Below, piece after piece: positions 44,833-54,141 of a DNA stretch of 64,000 nt. The notes beneath the pieces were generated by a model that was given only the letters and a program-made list of their open reading frames with translations, searched no databases and was not told where the DNA came from. The DNA lies in assembly GCA_017934185.1 (NCBI GenBank), contig JAGBJY010000029.1:1-64000 (forward strand), written 5' to 3'. The position numbers and the translations under genes were made by a program. The stretch is from Bacteroidales bacterium (GTDB lineage Bacteria > Bacteroidota > Bacteroidia > Bacteroidales > UBA932). How positions within the stretch are numbered: position 1 is the first letter of the stretch; every line of letters begins with the position of its first letter.

Positions 44833-46122
44833 TTATTTTACTACTGATTCATAAACTTTTTTGAGGAGGGCGCAGGCGCCATTCCATTTGAGGGCATTTA
44901 CCTCGTCGTAGCCCATCCTGGCAGAGAAATCGGCCAGGGCGGGATAAGTGAGCAGGGCATAGATGTCGTCGGCCATGGCATCCACATCCCAGAAGTCCAC
45001 CTTGAAGGCGTATTGAAGCACCTCGGCGGCACCGGACTGCTTGGAAATGATGGACGGAACGCCCGTGCGCATGGCCTCCAGCGGAGAAATGCCGAAAGGC
45101 TCGGAGATGGAAGGCATGATGTACACGTCCGAGAGGGCGAACATCTTCTGCACGTCCACCCCGCGGAGGAAGCCCGTGAAGTGGAAACGGTCGCTGATGC
45201 CCAGGCGCGCCGCATGGCGGATGGCACGGTTCATCATATCCCCGCTGCCGGCCATCACAAAGCGTACATTCTTGGTGCGCTTGAGTACCTTGGCGGCGGC
45301 CTCGATGAAGTATTCAGGACCTTTCTGATAAGTGATACGGCCAAGGAACGTTACCACGGGTTCTTTTACCCCGCGCTCCACCTGGAGGTTTTCCCGGCCG
45401 CTGAAGTCCACCGCATTGTGCACGGTGACCACCTTGGCGGGATCGATGCCGTAACGGCTGATAACGATATTGCGGGTGAGGTCGCTTACGGTGACCACCT
45501 TATCCGCTATCTGCATGCCTTTCTGCTCGATGGCAAACACGCGGGTGTCAATGTTGTCCACGCTGCCGCGGTCGAAGGAAGTGGCGTGCACGTGAATCAC
45601 CAGCGGCTTGCCGGTGAGTTCCTTGGCGGCGATACCGGCATAATAGGTGAGCCAGTCGTGGGCGTGAATCACGTCAAATTCATCTTTGCGCTGCAGGGCG
45701 ATGGTACCGCCCACCATGGCGTAGCGGGCCACCTCTTCCATGAGGTTGGCACCGTACTTGCCGGAGAATTTGTACTTCTGGCCATAGCTGATGGAGAAGT
45801 CTTTCACCTGGCGGCGGCGCTCTTCCTCAATGAGTTTGCCAAACTCTTCCGGATTGGCGTAAGGAATCATGTTGGAGCCGATGTGGATGAATTTCACCTT
45901 GTCCAGGTATTCTTCCACACTCTCCGACACGGTGTCCACGGGAACGTCCGAAGCGTTGATGATGGTAGTGGCACTCTGGTCTTCGTCACCGGAGGCCGAC
46001 GGCATCACGAAAAGGGTTTCCACGCCGTTGTAGGCGAGGCCTTTCACGATACCCTCACAGGCAGTACCCAGTCCGCCGGCAATGTGCGGAGGGAATTCCC
46101 AACCAAACATTAGTACTCTCAT
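44833..46122 (-). CDS. GT4-family glycosyltransferase of the glycogen cluster
   Basis: The 429-aa GT-B protein starts VLMFGWEFPPHIAGGLGTAC, a starch-synthase-like opening. It has HAHDWLTYYAGIAAKEL, TFLGRITYQKGPEYFIEAA and the E-x7-E region SISEPFGISPLEAMRTG that binds the nucleotide sugar. It may elongate or prime glucan from UDP- or ADP-glucose, but which is not decidable from sequence. It is flanked by the GH57 and debranching-enzyme genes with very short gaps. Confidence 0.88.
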   Translation of the reverse strand: MRVLMFGWEFPPHIAGGLGTACEGIVKGLAYNGVETLFVMPSASGDEDQSATTIINASDVPVDTVSESVEEYLDKVKFIHIGSNMIPYANPEEFGKLIEEERRRQVKDFSISYGQKYKFSGKYGANLMEEVARYAMVGGTIALQRKDEFDVIHAHDWLTYYAGIAAKELTGKPLVIHVHATSFDRGSVDNIDTRVFAIEQKGMQIADKVVTVSDLTRNIVISRYGIDPAKVVTVHNAVDFSGRENLQVERGVKEPVVTFLGRITYQKGPEYFIEAAAKVLKRTKNVRFVMAGSGDMMNRAIRHAARLGISDRFHFTGFLRGVDVQKMFALSDVYIMPSISEPFGISPLEAMRTGVPSIISKQSGAAEVLQYAFKVDFWDVDAMADDIYALLTYPALADFSARMGYDEVNALKWNGACALLKKVYESVVK

Positions 46123-46125
46123 CGC

Positions 46126-48054
46126 TTAGTCCTCCCTGTATTTTGCAATTAGCCAATTGATGTTCAGGAGCGCAGCCACGGTCATGGCGCTGGAAATGGC
46201 CCCGTGGGCCTCGTGCGGCGGGTCTCCGTCGTAGAGTTCGCTGAAGCAGCCTACGCCGTGCTTGGACAGGTCTTCGTAAAAACCTTCCGTGAGCCATTCG
46301 GCCCGCTTGACAAAGTTCTTCCCCATCATGTTGAAGCTGGCGTAGCAGTACTGGGACAGCAGGAAAGGCCAGGCGCAGCCGTTCATGTAGGCTTCGTCGC
46401 GCTCCTGCTGGTTGCCCTCGTACACGCCCTTGTAACGGACGTCACGCGGGCTCAGGGTACGGATGCCGCGGCGGGTCACCAGTTCTGCATTCACAACGCG
46501 CATCACACTGGTAATCACTTCGTCGGAAACGCAGCGGAAGTCCAGCGATACCGGCCACAGCATATTGGGACGCAGTTCCATGTGCTGGCCGGCGTTGTCC
46601 ACATAATCGGCCAGGAAGCCCAGGGACGGGTTCCAGAAGGTGGGTTCGTAATTCTTTTCGATGAGTTCCTTGATGGCGCTGAATTTCTTGGCAAAACTGC
46701 TGCTCTTGCGTTCGTTCTGCAGGGCAAAGCAGATGGCGTTGTACCACAGGGCGTTGGTCTCTACCTGATAACCGGCACGTTCCGTAACGGCGCGGCCGTT
46801 GATGTAGGCATTCATCCAGCTGAGGGCCACACCGTCCATCTGGGCCCAGAGGAGGCCGTTCGGCTGCATGGCCACTTCCTGGCGCACGCCGGGCAGGTAG
46901 CTTTCCAGGATGGCTTTGAGCGTGGGACCGTATTTCTCCCACACCGCTTTGGGCGCTGCCCCGTAGGCAATGTACTGCTGCAGGGTTACCGCCATGAACA
47001 GCGGGGCTTCCACCTGGGTGGTACGGCGGGTGAGACGGCCCTGTTCTGCGGCGATGAGGTTGTCCAGGATTTCTTCAAACTCCTTGGGGCTGTTCTTGCC
47101 GTAGAGGGTAAGGCCGGCCAGTGACTCCAGCGTTTCGCGGAGGAGGCCCGTGTACAGCCAGCTGTATCCGGCCACGATGCGCTTGATGCCGCGGTCTTCG
47201 CGGATGAGGGTATCGGCCTGCTTCACCAGTTGGTCATGGAAGGAGTTGATGGGGCCGATTTTGTCCACGGTGGCGGTGAAACGGCGTTTGAGCGAGGTGG
47301 CGTTCACCGGCTCCCCGGCTGTGGCGGCCACTACGATGGCGTCTCCGCTGTGGAGTTCCACCTCGAAGGTGCCGGGCACCCAAAGGTCTTCGCGGCAGTC
47401 AAAACCGCGGCGCATCTCGTCCGAATAGGTAATGCCCTTGTACCACACGGGGTTGTACTTGAAGGCGCTCTGGGAAGAACTTAGCTGGAGGTTCAGCGTG
47501 GGGAAACCCTCGTACATGCAGAAGGCGGCGCCGTTCTGGATGGCGGTGAAGTCCGTACGGGCAGCATCGTTCTCTCCGGTAAGGCCGTGCACGCTGCGGA
47601 AGGCCAGGAAAGGCTTGAGTTCCAGCTTTACCTTGGCAGGGGCCTTCACCAGTTCGTACTGGATCAGGAGCTGATCCTGGTCCGGATTCAGCACCAGGCG
47701 CTTGCGGAAAACAATTTCCCCGATTTTGTAGGTGACCACCGGCACGGGGTCTGCGTCAAAGTCCACGATGTACTTGTGGCCGCGGGGTTCGTAGATGTCG
47801 CCGTAGCAGTGGATACCCAGGTTGAAGCGCTTGCCCCTGAGGGTAAGGCTTTCATCCAGGGAACTAAGCAGCAGATGGCGGTATCCGTCGAAAGCGTCCA
47901 CCGGTACAGCCAGCAGACCGTGATAACGGCGGGTGTTGCAGGTGACGATGGACGTGCTGCAGAACGCGCCGGTCTTGTTCGCCAACAGAATCTCCCGCTT
48001 AAGCGAATAGGAGAGGTTGACGAGCTCCGACTTGTTGAATTTCAAAAAAGCCAT
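46126..48054 (-). CDS. Amylo-alpha-1,6-glucosidase (glycogen debranching enzyme, GH133 type)
   Basis: The 642-aa protein has an N-terminal beta domain (residues about 1-230; KTGAFCSTSIVTCNTRRYHG) and a C-terminal (alpha/alpha)6 barrel with GYSWLYTGLLRETLESLAGL, MNAYINGRAVTERAGYQVE and GAISSAMTVAALLNI. It hydrolyses alpha-1,6 branch stubs so the phosphorylase can continue. It lies 10 nt after glgB and 3 nt before the GT4 gene. Confidence 0.92.
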   Translation of the reverse strand: MAFLKFNKSELVNLSYSLKREILLANKTGAFCSTSIVTCNTRRYHGLLAVPVDAFDGYRHLLLSSLDESLTLRGKRFNLGIHCYGDIYEPRGHKYIVDFDADPVPVVTYKIGEIVFRKRLVLNPDQDQLLIQYELVKAPAKVKLELKPFLAFRSVHGLTGENDAARTDFTAIQNGAAFCMYEGFPTLNLQLSSSQSAFKYNPVWYKGITYSDEMRRGFDCREDLWVPGTFEVELHSGDAIVVAATAGEPVNATSLKRRFTATVDKIGPINSFHDQLVKQADTLIREDRGIKRIVAGYSWLYTGLLRETLESLAGLTLYGKNSPKEFEEILDNLIAAEQGRLTRRTTQVEAPLFMAVTLQQYIAYGAAPKAVWEKYGPTLKAILESYLPGVRQEVAMQPNGLLWAQMDGVALSWMNAYINGRAVTERAGYQVETNALWYNAICFALQNERKSSSFAKKFSAIKELIEKNYEPTFWNPSLGFLADYVDNAGQHMELRPNMLWPVSLDFRCVSDEVITSVMRVVNAELVTRRGIRTLSPRDVRYKGVYEGNQQERDEAYMNGCAWPFLLSQYCYASFNMMGKNFVKRAEWLTEGFYEDLSKHGVGCFSELYDGDPPHEAHGAISSAMTVAALLNINWLIAKYRED

Positions 48055-48064
48055 AAAGTGTGTA

Positions 48065-50062
48065 TTATACTTTCTTCAAAACCAGGGCCGTGCGGGCAGG
48101 CAGATACACCTTCAGGGTGTGATCGTAGGCCTGGTTGCCGTTGGGGCAACGCTCAGGCACGGCAAAGTGATGTTCCCCTTCCTGCAGGCGGCTGAACCCG
48201 TTGTACGCCGCTTTGTCAGTATCCAGAACATTCACATACTCTCCCTCCGGTGCCGAGAAGCCATAATCGGCAAACGATCCGGCAGGAGAGAAATTCAGCG
48301 CAAAGATACAGTTTTTCCTACGGAAAATCAAGATTTTCTTCTGCTCATCGGCCACCAGGAGTTCGGGGCGTCCGGCCAGGGCGTTTTCTTCCCTGAGGAG
48401 ATGCACCATGTCGGCGTCAAACCGGTTCAGGCAGCCGTAGCGGAGGAGGTCGTTGTCGGAGAGTGACCACTGACGGCGCGCATACTTGAAGGACCAGCCG
48501 TTCCCCTCGCGCGGGAAGTCAATCCATTCGGGATGACCGAATTCATTGCCCATGAAATTCAGGTAACCGTCGCCGGCGGTGGCGGCCGTCACCAGGCGGA
48601 TGAGCTTGTGAAGGGCGATTCCGCGCTCTACAAGGTCATTTTGGGAGGCCTTGTTCATGGCAAAATACATCTCCTTGTCCATGAGGCGGAAGATGATGGT
48701 TTTGTCGCCCACCAAGGCCTGGTCGTGGCATTCGGCATAGGAGACGGTCTTCTCGTCGGCGCGTTTGTTGGTGAGCTCCCACCAGATTTCGCCCATGGAC
48801 CACTGCTCGTCGGAGCGTTCCTTGATCCACTTGATCCAGTGGTCGGCCACGCCCATGCTCATGCGGAAGTCAAAACCCACGCCGAAGGCCTCGAAGGGGG
48901 CGGCCAGGCCGGCCATGCCGGAAACGTCCTCGGCAATGGTGAATCCACTCGGATTCATTTCTTTGACAAGGCGGGTGGCCAGGGACAGGTAGATGACGGC
49001 ATTTTCGTCCACGCCGCCGTCAAAATACAGGCTGTAATTGCCGAAGTCCTTGCCCAGGCCGTGGTCCCAGTACAGCATGGAGGTTACCCCGTCAAAGCGG
49101 AAACCGTCAATGTGGTACTCTTCCATCCAGTATTTGACGTTGGAAAGGAGGAAGTATTTGGTCTCGTCCTTGCCGTAGTCGAAGCAGCGGGAGCCCCAGG
49201 CCGGGTGCTGGCCCTGCGCGCCGCTGTAGAAGTACAGGTGGTCTGTGCCGTCAAACTCCGACAGGCCTTCCAGAGTGTTGTTAACGCTGTGGGAATGAAC
49301 GATATCCATGATAACGGCTATCCCTTTGCCGTGGGCGTCGTCCACCAGGGCCTTGAACTCTTCGGGCGTGCCGAAACGCGAGCTCAGGGCATAGAAATTG
49401 CTCACCTGATAGCCGAAGGAGCCGTAATACGGATGCTCCTGGAGCGCCATGATCTGGAGGGTGTCGTAGCCCAGCTTCTTTACGCGCGGCAACACGTCCC
49501 GGCGGAACTCCTCAAACGTGCCCACCTTCTCTTTCTCCGTTCCCATGCCGATGTGGCACTCGTAGATGAAGGGATGGGGGCGTTTTCCGGCATGGGCATG
49601 CTTCCACACGTATTTTTGGGCGGGGTCCCACACCTGGGCGCTGAACACTTTGCTCACCTCGTCCTGCACTACGCGGGTGGCATAGGAGGGGATGCGCTCC
49701 CCGCCACCACCGGGCCACTCGATGTACAGTTTGTACAGCTGGCCGTGGCGGAGGAACAGCTCAGGAAGTTTCAGTTCCCAATTGCCGTTTCCGAGCGGCT
49801 GCAGGGCATAAGCGTCCGTGCGCTTCCAGTTGTTGAAATCGCCGATGAGGAAGATTTTGTTGGCATTGGGGGCAAATTCGCGGAAGACCCAGCTGCCGTC
49901 GGCGCAGCGGTGCAGGCCGTAATACAGGTGGTTGTTCACGGCATCCTTGAGCGAGCCCTCGCCGGCAATGTGCCTGAGCGTACGCCAGATGTTCTCATGA
50001 CGGGCATCGATGGCATCCTTGAAAGGCATCAGCCAGGGATCGGTTTGGTAGATTTTTTTCAT
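48065..50062 (-). CDS. glgB: 1,4-alpha-glucan branching enzyme
   Basis: GlgB introduces alpha-1,6 branches. The 665-aa protein has an N-terminal CBM48-like domain and a GH13 barrel: the nucleophile Asp is in GFRFDGVTSMLYW, the acid Glu in TIAEDVSGMAG, and the transition-state Asp in ECHDQALVGDKT. A C-terminal beta domain completes it. The sequence pattern is of the eukaryote-like GH13_8 type. It is the first gene of the glycogen block glgB, debranching enzyme, GT4, GH57, synthase-phosphorylase. Confidence 0.95.
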   Translation of the reverse strand: MKKIYQTDPWLMPFKDAIDARHENIWRTLRHIAGEGSLKDAVNNHLYYGLHRCADGSWVFREFAPNANKIFLIGDFNNWKRTDAYALQPLGNGNWELKLPELFLRHGQLYKLYIEWPGGGGERIPSYATRVVQDEVSKVFSAQVWDPAQKYVWKHAHAGKRPHPFIYECHIGMGTEKEKVGTFEEFRRDVLPRVKKLGYDTLQIMALQEHPYYGSFGYQVSNFYALSSRFGTPEEFKALVDDAHGKGIAVIMDIVHSHSVNNTLEGLSEFDGTDHLYFYSGAQGQHPAWGSRCFDYGKDETKYFLLSNVKYWMEEYHIDGFRFDGVTSMLYWDHGLGKDFGNYSLYFDGGVDENAVIYLSLATRLVKEMNPSGFTIAEDVSGMAGLAAPFEAFGVGFDFRMSMGVADHWIKWIKERSDEQWSMGEIWWELTNKRADEKTVSYAECHDQALVGDKTIIFRLMDKEMYFAMNKASQNDLVERGIALHKLIRLVTAATAGDGYLNFMGNEFGHPEWIDFPREGNGWSFKYARRQWSLSDNDLLRYGCLNRFDADMVHLLREENALAGRPELLVADEQKKILIFRRKNCIFALNFSPAGSFADYGFSAPEGEYVNVLDTDKAAYNGFSRLQEGEHHFAVPERCPNGNQAYDHTLKVYLPARTALVLKKV

Positions 50063-50084
50063 ATGGTTGTTTACGTATTCGGAC

Positions 50085-50157
50085 TCAAATCGGTCATTTT
50101 CGGCCTTTTTTGCACGATTTCACTTACTCCGTGATGTCAAATCGGTCATTTTCGGCC
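50085..50157. repeat. 21-nt direct repeat upstream of glgB
   Basis: TCAAATCGGTCATTTTCGGCC occurs at 50085-50105 and again, identically apart from its outer flanks, at 50137-50157 (52-nt period). The two copies fill most of the 109-nt gap between xseB and glgB. No palindrome or promoter explains them. They may be operator sites for the glycogen operon or another small repeat family. Confidence 0.7.
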
Positions 50158-50171
50158 CCTTTTGAAGGTTT

Positions 50172-50363
50172 TCAGTCGTCCGCGAGGGTATCTATTTTCT
50201 CCTTCACACTGCGGAGATATTCACGACACTGCTTCAAAAGCTCCTTGCTGCGGGCCACCAGGGCGTCTATGTCGTCCAGCCTGGTTTCCGGATTCTCTAC
50301 TTTGACGGCTATCTCTTCCAATTCGGCAATGGCCTTGGCGTAATCAAATTTTTGAGCGCTCAT
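50172..50363 (-). CDS. xseB: Exodeoxyribonuclease VII small subunit
   Basis: The 63-aa helical protein has FDYAKAIAELEEIAVKVENP and DDIDALVARSKELLKQCREYL, the conserved XseB helices that bind the XseA coiled coils. It overlaps the xseA stop by 4 bp, so the stoichiometric partner is translationally coupled. Confidence 0.93.
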   Translation of the reverse strand: MSAQKFDYAKAIAELEEIAVKVENPETRLDDIDALVARSKELLKQCREYLRSVKEKIDTLADD

Positions 50364-51700
50364 GCTATATTAACTTTTTGATTATCAATTTTTTCAGAGT
50401 AAACTTCATCTACTTTTGCCGTAAGGGAGCCATCGGCAAAGCGAACGCCGATGCGGTCCCCTACCCCCACCTTTTCCACGGTTTTGAGCACCTTGTTGTC
50501 TTTTCCGGTAACCAGCACATAGCCCAGCGCCAGGATGTTGCGGGGGTCGGTGGATTTGATGCGCGCTTCCCGAAGGGCCAGGGCCGATATTTCCTGGCTC
50601 ACGCGCGAGGTTGCCGCAAATTGCAGCCGATGGGCCGCCTGGTCCTTGAGCCGGGCTACGTCCGAATACTTTTGCGTGAGGGAGCGGGAAATATGCCCGA
50701 TGCTGCGCTGGAGAAGCATTTCCAGGGCCGACAGGCGCCGCTGGATGGCCCGCTGCAGATGGGCTTCGGCGGTTTTGAGGGCCAGTTCCGTGCGGCCCAA
50801 AAGACGCTCTGCGGCGCTGCCCACCCGCTGGTGCAGACGGTCCAGACGCTCGTCCTGGGCGCGGTAGGCGCCAAGGAAAAGATCGGCCAGGGCCGTGGGC
50901 GTTTTCACGGCATCACTGGCCACCATATCGGCAATGTGCACGTCTTTGTCGTGGCCGATGGCCGTGACCACCGGCACCGGGCAGGTGGCAATGGCCACCG
51001 CCAGCTCAAAGTCGTCGAAGCAGGAAAGGTCCAGTTCCGAGCCGCCGCCACGAAGGATGAGGATGGCATCGAAGGCCTTCTCCTGGGCTTCCAGGAGGGC
51101 CGCGATGATGCTGCCGGGCGCCTGCTCCCCTTGCATGAGCGCTTCAAAGAGTTCCAGCGAGAACACATAGCCTTCGGGGTTGTCCAAGAGATGCCTCCGG
51201 AAATCCTGGTAACCGGCCGCGGTGGAGGATGTGATAAGGGCCAGCCGATAGGGAATCTCCGGAAGTACCAACTCCTTCTGGAGCTCCATGTATCCCCCGG
51301 AGGTGAGCTTTTCTATGGCCCGCTTGCGCTCCAGGGCTTTTTCTCCCAGGGTGAAGGCGGGATTGATGTCGTCCACAAAGAGGGAAATCCCGTACAGTTC
51401 GCTATAGCTCACCTGCACCCGCACCAGCACCGTGATGCCGGCACGAAGGTCTTCGCCGGTTTGCTGGCGGAAGAACTGCGCAAGAGTGGGATAGTGCCAT
51501 TTCCAGATCATGGCACGGGATTCCGCGATGGCCTTTCCGCCGCGGCTTTGGGAAAGGGTAAGATAGCAATGACCATTGCCGCGGGGGTTCCAGGAAGTGA
51601 TTTCGGCCTTTACCCAGTACTTGCCGGGGAAAGCATCGGCCACCCCTTCCTTGATGCGGAGCTGCAGCTCCAAAAGGTCCATATAATCCCTCACTTCCAT
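50360..51700 (-). CDS. xseA: Exodeoxyribonuclease VII large subunit
   Basis: XseA is the nuclease subunit that degrades single-stranded DNA from both ends. The 446-aa protein has an N-terminal OB fold (YWVKAEITSWNPRGNGHCYL), the catalytic region (LITSSTAAGYQDF; LILRGGGSELDL; VVTAIGHDKDVHIADMVAS) and a long C-terminal coiled coil with a small end domain. The spacing between its -7 box and ATG is only 7 nt. Confidence 0.96.
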   Translation of the reverse strand: MEVRDYMDLLELQLRIKEGVADAFPGKYWVKAEITSWNPRGNGHCYLTLSQSRGGKAIAESRAMIWKWHYPTLAQFFRQQTGEDLRAGITVLVRVQVSYSELYGISLFVDDINPAFTLGEKALERKRAIEKLTSGGYMELQKELVLPEIPYRLALITSSTAAGYQDFRRHLLDNPEGYVFSLELFEALMQGEQAPGSIIAALLEAQEKAFDAILILRGGGSELDLSCFDDFELAVAIATCPVPVVTAIGHDKDVHIADMVASDAVKTPTALADLFLGAYRAQDERLDRLHQRVGSAAERLLGRTELALKTAEAHLQRAIQRRLSALEMLLQRSIGHISRSLTQKYSDVARLKDQAAHRLQFAATSRVSQEISALALREARIKSTDPRNILALGYVLVTGKDNKVLKTVEKVGVGDRIGVRFADGSLTAKVDEVYSEKIDNQKVNIA

Positions 51701-51707
51701 AGTCTTA

Positions 51708-51715
51708 CAAAGATA
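51708..51715 (-). promoter_or_regulatory. Candidate -7 box abutting xseA
   Basis: TATCTTTG on the minus strand ends 7 nt before the xseA ATG. No -33 TTTG at the usual distance. Confidence 0.4.
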
Positions 51716-51751
51716 ACAAAAAATCCGTGGATTGCTCCACGGATAGAAGAA

Positions 51752-52489
51752 TTATATTTGTGGCTCAAAATGAGGGATGGGTTGCAGTTTGAAAAGATTC
51801 TGCACATGTTTGCGGTCTATGAGGGCCTTGGTAGCAGGGTCTTCGCACTCTCCGGTACGGATGTAGCGGTCCAGCACGGCATAGGTAAAGCCCAGGTTGT
51901 CCTCATCGGTAAGGCCCGTGAGGCCGTCCGAGGGAGCCTTGTGCACCAGCTCTTCCGGCAGGCCCAGGACCTCGCCGATGGCCAGCACTTCGGCCACGGT
52001 TAGGCCGCCCAGGGGGGAGAAGTCGCCGGCTGCATCCCCGTAACGGGTGCTGTACCCCACCCAGTCCTCGGAGAGGTTGCAGGTGTTCACCACACGGCCG
52101 TTGTTGCTCTGCGACACGGCGTACAGGGCCGTCATCCTGAGGCGCGGCGCCATATTGATGCGGGTCTGGGCCGATGCCTCGTGCCCCAGCTGGGCCTCCA
52201 CCTCGGCCATAAGGGCCTTGAAACTCTCGCCGATATTCACATTGTAGCGCCTGATTCCCAGGTGCTTGATGAGTTTTACAGAGTCGTCGATATCCGGCTG
52301 CACGCCATTGGGCATGGTGACGCCAATGACGCGGTCTACGCCCAGCGCCTCCACGCAAAGCGCAGCGCAAATGCTGCTGTCTTTGCCGCCGGAAATCCCC
52401 AGCACGGCATTGCAACCTTTTCCGTTCTCCTCAAACCAGTCCCTGATCCACCGGACACATTGGTCCTTCACTTTTACTGCATCAAACAT
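51752..52489 (-). CDS. nadE: NAD synthetase, ammonia-dependent
   Basis: NadE amidates nicotinic acid adenine dinucleotide to NAD. The PP-loop GISGGKDSS is present, as are TCNLSEDWVGYSTRYGDAAGDF and DEDNLGFTY. At 245 aa it has only the synthetase domain, so it uses ammonia rather than carrying a glutaminase. I start at 52489 (MFDAVKVKDQCVRW); the open extension upstream is translated from the family B palindrome and is non-homologous. Confidence 0.92.
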   Translation of the reverse strand: MFDAVKVKDQCVRWIRDWFEENGKGCNAVLGISGGKDSSICAALCVEALGVDRVIGVTMPNGVQPDIDDSVKLIKHLGIRRYNVNIGESFKALMAEVEAQLGHEASAQTRINMAPRLRMTALYAVSQSNNGRVVNTCNLSEDWVGYSTRYGDAAGDFSPLGGLTVAEVLAIGEVLGLPEELVHKAPSDGLTGLTDEDNLGFTYAVLDRYIRTGECEDPATKALIDRKHVQNLFKLQPIPHFEPQI

Positions 52490-52505
52490 AGAAAATGTGT
52501 TTATC

Positions 52506-52570
52506 GGCGGAAGCATGGTTTTCCGGAGGCATCGGCCTTTTTTAAGCCTCCGGAAAACCATGCTTCCGCC
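52506..52570. repeat. Family B palindromic element (copy B1) between der and nadE
   Basis: Perfect 25-bp arms (52506-52530 and 52546-52570) enclose the 15-nt loop ATCGGCCTTTTTTAA. The loop core and the outer GGCGGAAGCA of the arms match copy B2 in ileS. It fills most of the 86-nt gap. It is not followed by a T-run in the der direction, so it is not a standard terminator. Unlike the in-gene copy, its loop contains stop codons. Confidence 0.9.
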
Positions 52571-52575
52571 AATTA

Positions 52576-53883
52576 TTATTTAGCTCTGGTATAAATTTGT
52601 ATCGGGCAGCCTTCGAAGTCAAAGTGCTGGCGGAGCTTGTTCTCCAGGAAGCGCTTGTAGGGCTCTTTCACCCACTGGGGCAGGTTGCAGAAGAAGGCAA
52701 ACTGCGGCGTGCGGGTGGGCAGCTGCGTTACATACTTGATTTTGATATACTTCCCCTTCCATGCCGGCGGCGGATAATTCTCGATTTCCGGCAGCATGGC
52801 ATCGTTGAGCTGGGACGTGGGAATCTTCTTGGACATGTTGCCGGCCACATGGGCGGCGGCGTCCAGCACGTCCAGGATGCGCTGCTTGTTCAGGACGGAA
52901 GTGAAAATGACGGGAATGTCATTAAAGGGGGCCAGACGGGCTTTGAGCGCCTCTGTATAGTCCCGCATGGTATTCACGTCCTTCTCAAAGAGGTCCCATT
53001 TGTTCACCACAATCACGCAGCCCTTGCGGTTTTTCTGAATGATGTTGAAAATGTTCATGTCCTGGGCCTCCATGCCGGTGGTGGCATCAATCATAAGGAT
53101 GCACACATCCGAATGCTCGATGGTGCGCATGGCCCTTAGCACAGAGTAGAACTCCATGTCCTCGGTCACCTTGCCCCGCTTCCGCATGCCGGCAGTATCC
53201 ACAATCATGAATTCGTGGCCGAACTTGTTGTAATAGGTGGAGATGGAATCCCGCGTGGTACCGGCAACGGGCGTCACAATGTTGCGCTCCTCGCCCAGGA
53301 GGGCATTCGTGAGGGAGCTTTTTCCCACATTCGGCCGGCCCACAATGGCAATGTGCGGAAGGTCCGCGTGGTCGTCATCGGCCTCAGCATCCTCCGGCAG
53401 GACCTTCAAAACCTGGTCCAGCAGGTCTCCGGTGCCGCTTCCATTGGCGGCCGATATGCTCCAGACTTCGCCCAGGCCCAGGCCGTAGAAGTCAAAGGCG
53501 TCGTACATTTTTTCACCGCTGTCCACCTTGTTCACGCACAGGACCACCGGTTTGCGGCTGCGGCGCAGCAGGTCGGCTATCTCTGCATCGTAATCCGTGA
53601 TGCCGGTGGCGGCTTCGCACATGAACAGGACCACATCGGCCTCTTCAATGGCTATCCCCACCTGGCGGCGGATGGCGTCTTCAAAGACGTCGTCCGAATT
53701 GGAGGTGTAACCGCCGGTGTCCACTACGGAGAATTCGTGGCCGCACCACTCACATTTGCCATAATGCCGGTCCCGGGTGACGCCGGCGGTTTCGTCTACA
53801 ATGGCCTGACGCATGCCCACCAGACGGTTGAAAAGCGTACTTTTTCCTACGTTCGGTCTCCCGACTATCGCTACAAGTGCCAT
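52576..53883 (-). CDS. der: Ribosome biogenesis GTPase Der (EngA)
   Basis: Der acts in 50S subunit assembly. The 435-aa protein has two tandem G domains: [19 protein letters not shown] and NKVD in the first; [29 protein letters not shown] and NKWD in the second. A C-terminal KH-like domain follows. It is preceded by a small membrane protein gene after 3 nt. Confidence 0.97.
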   Translation of the reverse strand: MALVAIVGRPNVGKSTLFNRLVGMRQAIVDETAGVTRDRHYGKCEWCGHEFSVVDTGGYTSNSDDVFEDAIRRQVGIAIEEADVVLFMCEAATGITDYDAEIADLLRRSRKPVVLCVNKVDSGEKMYDAFDFYGLGLGEVWSISAANGSGTGDLLDQVLKVLPEDAEADDDHADLPHIAIVGRPNVGKSSLTNALLGEERNIVTPVAGTTRDSISTYYNKFGHEFMIVDTAGMRKRGKVTEDMEFYSVLRAMRTIEHSDVCILMIDATTGMEAQDMNIFNIIQKNRKGCVIVVNKWDLFEKDVNTMRDYTEALKARLAPFNDIPVIFTSVLNKQRILDVLDAAAHVAGNMSKKIPTSQLNDAMLPEIENYPPPAWKGKYIKIKYVTQLPTRTPQFAFFCNLPQWVKEPYKRFLENKLRQHFDFEGCPIQIYTRAK

Positions 53884-53886
53884 AAA

Positions 53887-54141
53887 TTAATGTTTTTCAA
53901 TATCATACAAAGCGCAGCTGGTGCAGGCGTCGGAGAAATTCCCGTCGCAGAGCTTTTCCCCTTTCTGCCGGGCCAGCAGCTCCATTTCTTCCTGTTTGGC
54001 GCACTTGATGCCCCGTTTCTGCATTTCCGGATTGGTGGAAATTTCTCCATTGGGGAAAGGCCGATGGAAAAAGAAGATGTTCACCCCCAGAAGAATGACG
54101 GCGAGTCCAACAAAAACGATGGCGGCAAGAAGCGTTTTCAT
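53887..54141 (-). CDS. Small single-pass membrane protein with a Cys cluster
   Basis: The 84-aa protein has one transmembrane helix (residues about 4-26) and then a soluble tail with five cysteines (IKCAKQEE ... KLCDGNFSDACTSCALYD). The CxxC in ACTSCALY could bind metal or form disulfides. No family is recognised. It sits between prs (one-base overlap) and der (3-nt gap), so it is cotranscribed with housekeeping genes. Confidence 0.75.
   Translation of the reverse strand: MKTLLAAIVFVGLAVILLGVNIFFFHRPFPNGEISTNPEMQKRGIKCAKQEEMELLARQKGEKLCDGNFSDACTSCALYDIEKH

Noticed and set aside
39414..44864. An open frame of about 1800 codons on the plus strand opposite the glycogen genes
   Set aside because: It is antisense to clearly homologous genes in the complementary codon phase. 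In GC-rich coding DNA, scarcity of certain codons leaves the antisense frame open. The translation is His/Val/Gly-rich and matches nothing.
52490..52561. Longer nadE N-terminus
   Set aside because: The extra codons are translated from the family B palindrome and lie before the conserved NadE start.
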